DNA from: Nitrospira sp.
Lineage (GTDB): Bacteria > Nitrospirota > Nitrospiria > Nitrospirales > Nitrospiraceae
DNA: 64,000 nt
Reading direction: 5' to 3'
NCBI GenBank assembly: GCA_016715825.1
Contig: JADJXO010000013.1
Coordinates: 124,001-188,000 of the forward strand
Shown: in pieces, positions 61,934 to 64,000 of the stretch
Layout: each line of letters begins with the position of its first letter
Position numbering within the stretch: the stretch's first letter is position 1
Made by a program: the position numbers and the translations under genes
Notes under the pieces: model-generated
What the model was told of the DNA's origin: nothing
What the model saw: only the letters and a program-made list of their open reading frames with translations
Database searches by the model: none

Positions 61934-62941
61934 TCATTGTCTTACGGAATAGGTTCTCAACGAATGCGAATAGAGCTGATCAAGGAGCACCTTGCCATTA
62001 GTGGCGCCTGCGGTTTCTCTTCTCTCTCTCAGTGCTCGATAAAGACGTTCCCATGCCCTGAGGTAAGGGAGTGGTGTCAGGTGGCGACGGAGATCGCTGT
62101 GTCCTCGCACAATCTTGGACACCCACTCATAATTCCCTGGAATCTCCGCTTCGTACGGCTGTTCGGGCAACGGTTCGGCGCGCGTGAGAAACATGGTGAT
62201 ATTACCGCCGTCTCGTGAGATCACATGCCAGGCTTCTTGCATCCCATGTTTCTTGGCCAACCTGCGCAATGACACCACGTTAAAATTGTAGAGATGCGCC
62301 TCATGAAATGTGTTCTTCGGAGCCTGACAGGTCGATTCGATATTGGGAACCTCCACGACCAGTATCCCCTCCACCTTCAGCCATGAGCGCAACAAGGCCA
62401 ACACACGACCTGGATCTTCCGTGTGCTCGAGCACATGCCACATCGTCACCACATCGAACGATTCAGGTAAGAATGCCGCGTCCTGCACAAACCCAACTTG
62501 CACGTTGAGATCATATTCTCGTATTGAATGATCGGCATAGCCTCTATTTGGCTCAACCCCATGGACGGAATGTCCCAACGCGTGCAGCAGGTATGCAAAT
62601 TCCCCTCCGCCGGTCCCAACATCGAGCACAGCCTTCGGGCTCGATAACAGCTGCGCAATCTTTTCGAATCGTGATAAGGCCACCTTGCCTGCGCGCAACA
62701 CATGTTTCGGTTTCGGGCTGTAGGTTTGCTTATAGGAAAGACGATAGTCGTCCTCATAAAACTGCCTGGCATCATACGGTCGGGGATCCGACCATACGAG
62801 CCCGCAGGCACGGCAAATGACGGTCTGCAAAGCTTTCCCACTCCGACTTCGATTCGACAGAATCGAAACCTCTTTCCCACCGCAAAGATTACATGGGATC
62901 GAACACAAACCGACCAATTGGCTCATCTCCAGGTCCCTCAA
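61934..62941 (-). CDS. zinc-finger-like class I SAM methyltransferase
   Basis: The 335-residue protein begins with a CxxC pair and a second CxxC (CNLCGGKE and CRACGLVWSDPRPY), as in the zinc-binding N-terminus of C- or O-methyltransferases for sugars. A Methyltransf_23-like domain follows: VLDVGTGGGEFAYLLHALGHSVHGVEPNRGYADHSI, DVVTMWHVLEHTEDPGRVLALLRSWLKVEGILVVEVPN and ITMFLTRAE. It is 39 bp after the heptosyltransferase-GmhB gene. The substrate may be a core or O-antigen sugar. Confidence 0.84.
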   Translation of the reverse strand: MRDLEMSQLVGLCSIPCNLCGGKEVSILSNRSRSGKALQTVICRACGLVWSDPRPYDARQFYEDDYRLSYKQTYSPKPKHVLRAGKVALSRFEKIAQLLSSPKAVLDVGTGGGEFAYLLHALGHSVHGVEPNRGYADHSIREYDLNVQVGFVQDAAFLPESFDVVTMWHVLEHTEDPGRVLALLRSWLKVEGILVVEVPNIESTCQAPKNTFHEAHLYNFNVVSLRRLAKKHGMQEAWHVISRDGGNITMFLTRAEPLPEQPYEAEIPGNYEWVSKIVRGHSDLRRHLTPLPYLRAWERLYRALRERRETAGATNGKVLLDQLYSHSLRTYSVRQ

Positions 62942-62980
62942 AAACTGTACATACCCGGCTCTCGTACGATCACAACCTCA

Positions 62981-64000
62981 CTATGGCATGACTCGTCCGT
63001 CGTTTCTCTGAGCCGATACGTGACCTGCATCGGACAACACCCAATCGGCAGCATCGGTCAGTGACGATGCGATCCACTCTGGGGCTGCCGGCGACGCTTT
63101 CAGTCCTTCAATCTCTTGCGGACGAATCATTCCCGTCGTCACTAAGATACTCCGCACTCCGACACGCTTGGCGAGTTCGATATCACGGACGTGATCGCCG
63201 ATCACATAGGCGCGTTCGAGGTCCACTCGTCTTTCGCGCACTGCTTGGTCGATCATTCCCCGATTCGGCTTTCGACAGGCACACCCGTCGTCCGGATGAT
63301 GGGGGCAAAAATAGATGGCCTCGAGCGATGCCCCGGCACGATCTAGAATATGACTGAGCTTCGTGTGAATCGCCGCAAGGTCATCGTACGACAAGAAGCC
63401 TCGAGCGATCCCAGATTGATTGGTCACAAGAATCAATCGGGCACCAGCGCGTTTTAACTTCGCAAGGGCCTCTGGAACCCCGGGAAACAACTCGAACAGA
63501 TCAGGAGACTTGATATAACCGGGATCTGAGTTCAGCGTTCCATCTCGATCAAGAAAGATGGTGTAGCCATCAAGGACCGTTGACTCGCTTCCGGATTGAT
63601 TGGCTGAGCGCTTCGCTGCCAGGGTGGCCGGTTCTTGACTCTTCAATTTGTTTGCGTTCACCGTGCCTTCCGTGATTCTGCCTGCACTGATTTGTTTCAG
63701 GGCCGTTTCATGCACTCGATCGACCGAAAGACGGGTCATACAACGGTGATCGATTGGGCAATCTCTGAGAAGGCAGGGCGCACAGTCGACGGGCTCTCGC
63801 ACCACCGACTGTTCTTGCCCATAGGGGGCTGTCGTGCGAGAGTCTGTCGGCCCAAAGACCGCAACAATTGGGACACCAAAAGCCGCAGCAATATGCATCG
63901 GACCGGTATCATTCGTAATAAGTAGGCGACAACGCTTTACCACGGCCATGAGCTCTCGAATGGTCGTCGCTCCGGACAAGACAATCGATCGACAGTCAAG
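62981..64000 (-). CDS. heptosyltransferase (GT9) fused to GmhB-type heptose-bisphosphate phosphatase; 5' end outside window
   Basis: The reading frame is open to the window edge and the N-terminal part is missing. The visible N-terminal portion has TIRELMAVVKRCRLLITNDTGPMHIAAAFGVPIVAVFGPTDSRTTAPYG and CLLRDCPIDHRCM (GT9, heptosyltransferase II type). After a linker of about 50 residues comes a complete HAD phosphatase: IFLDRDGTLNSDPGYI, ILVTNQSGIARGFLSYDDL, the zinc loop CPHHPDDGCACRKPNRGM and YVIGDHVRDIELAKRVG, as in D,D-heptose 1,7-bisphosphate phosphatase. The fusion would couple heptose activation with transfer. The TTG at 63979 is not a real start. Confidence 0.85.
   Translation of the reverse strand, partial: LDCRSIVLSGATTIRELMAVVKRCRLLITNDTGPMHIAAAFGVPIVAVFGPTDSRTTAPYGQEQSVVREPVDCAPCLLRDCPIDHRCMTRLSVDRVHETALKQISAGRITEGTVNANKLKSQEPATLAAKRSANQSGSESTVLDGYTIFLDRDGTLNSDPGYIKSPDLFELFPGVPEALAKLKRAGARLILVTNQSGIARGFLSYDDLAAIHTKLSHILDRAGASLEAIYFCPHHPDDGCACRKPNRGMIDQAVRERRVDLERAYVIGDHVRDIELAKRVGVRSILVTTGMIRPQEIEGLKASPAAPEWIASSLTDAADWVLSDAGHVSAQRNDGRVMP

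Noticed and set aside
1..64000. CRISPR arrays, tRNA, rRNA, insertion sequences, attachment sites
   Set aside because: No direct repeats of array type, no tRNA-like cloverleaf and no transposase or integrase was found while reading the window; the repeats seen are protein-level domain copies.

Overview
The window reads as chromosomal DNA of a Gram-negative bacterium: LPS-type heptosyltransferases, KDO-phosphatase and heptose genes, a WecA-like initiating transferase, an O-antigen ligase, Wzm/Wzt and Wzx are all present. The overall gene style suggests Nitrospirota (Nitrospira-like), but that is an inference and no marker gene proves it. I see no tRNA, rRNA, CRISPR array, transposase or phage gene. 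Apart from three short features at the left edge, every gene is on the minus strand, so the locus is transcribed from about 64 kb down towards 2 kb, with many 4-8 bp gene overlaps.

Region by region. (1) 0-2 kb: a PsiF-repeat protein, an antibiotic-biosynthesis-monooxygenase-fold protein and a frameshifted GlxA-type AraC regulator. (2) 2-10 kb: housekeeping genes cysE, ispF, ispD, an HtrA protease, class I aldolase, fructose-1,6-bisphosphatase, a DUF3108 protein and phosphomannomutase. (3) 10-15 kb: nucleotide-sugar supply, with ManC, a KdsC-like phosphatase, RmlA, RmlD and RmlB (no rmlC). (4) 15-31 kb: a surface-glycan assembly block with a frameshifted CapD-type dehydratase, glycosyltransferases, an O-antigen ligase/polymerase with an unusual cysteine-repeat loop, a WecA-like transferase, an epimerase, an asparagine-synthase-type amidotransferase, a CgeB-like protein and three methyltransferases. 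(5) 31-47 kb: the most unusual part. Five large, catalytically unrelated enzymes (a GT-B glycosyltransferase, a B12/radical-SAM protein, a GT2 glycosyltransferase and two sulfotransferases) share one C-terminal repeat of about 60 residues that I do not recognise. They lie in a coupled run with Wzt/Wzm export genes, an APS kinase, an SDR and a TIR-like protein. (6) 47-56 kb: an apparent unusual-sugar pathway with a heptose kinase-like enzyme, a heptose guanylyltransferase-like enzyme, a PLP 3-dehydratase-like enzyme carrying histidine instead of the PLP lysine, a two-gene TPP enzyme, a GDP-fucose-synthase-like reductase, an epimerase, a second B12/radical-SAM protein and a GT2. (7) 56-64 kb: a Wzx flippase, a Nudix hydrolase, a NusG/UpxY-type antiterminator, a MarR-type regulator with a candidate operator, two heptosyltransferase-like GT9 enzymes, a methyltransferase, and a heptosyltransferase-GmhB fusion running off the right edge.

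Taken together, the genes describe synthesis, sulfation/methylation and ABC-type export of a heptose- and deoxysugar-containing surface polysaccharide, probably under MarR plus antiterminator control. The two strongest leads are the shared C-terminal repeat (32.4-42.9 kb) and the ColD-like plus TPP sugar pathway (47.4-53.5 kb).
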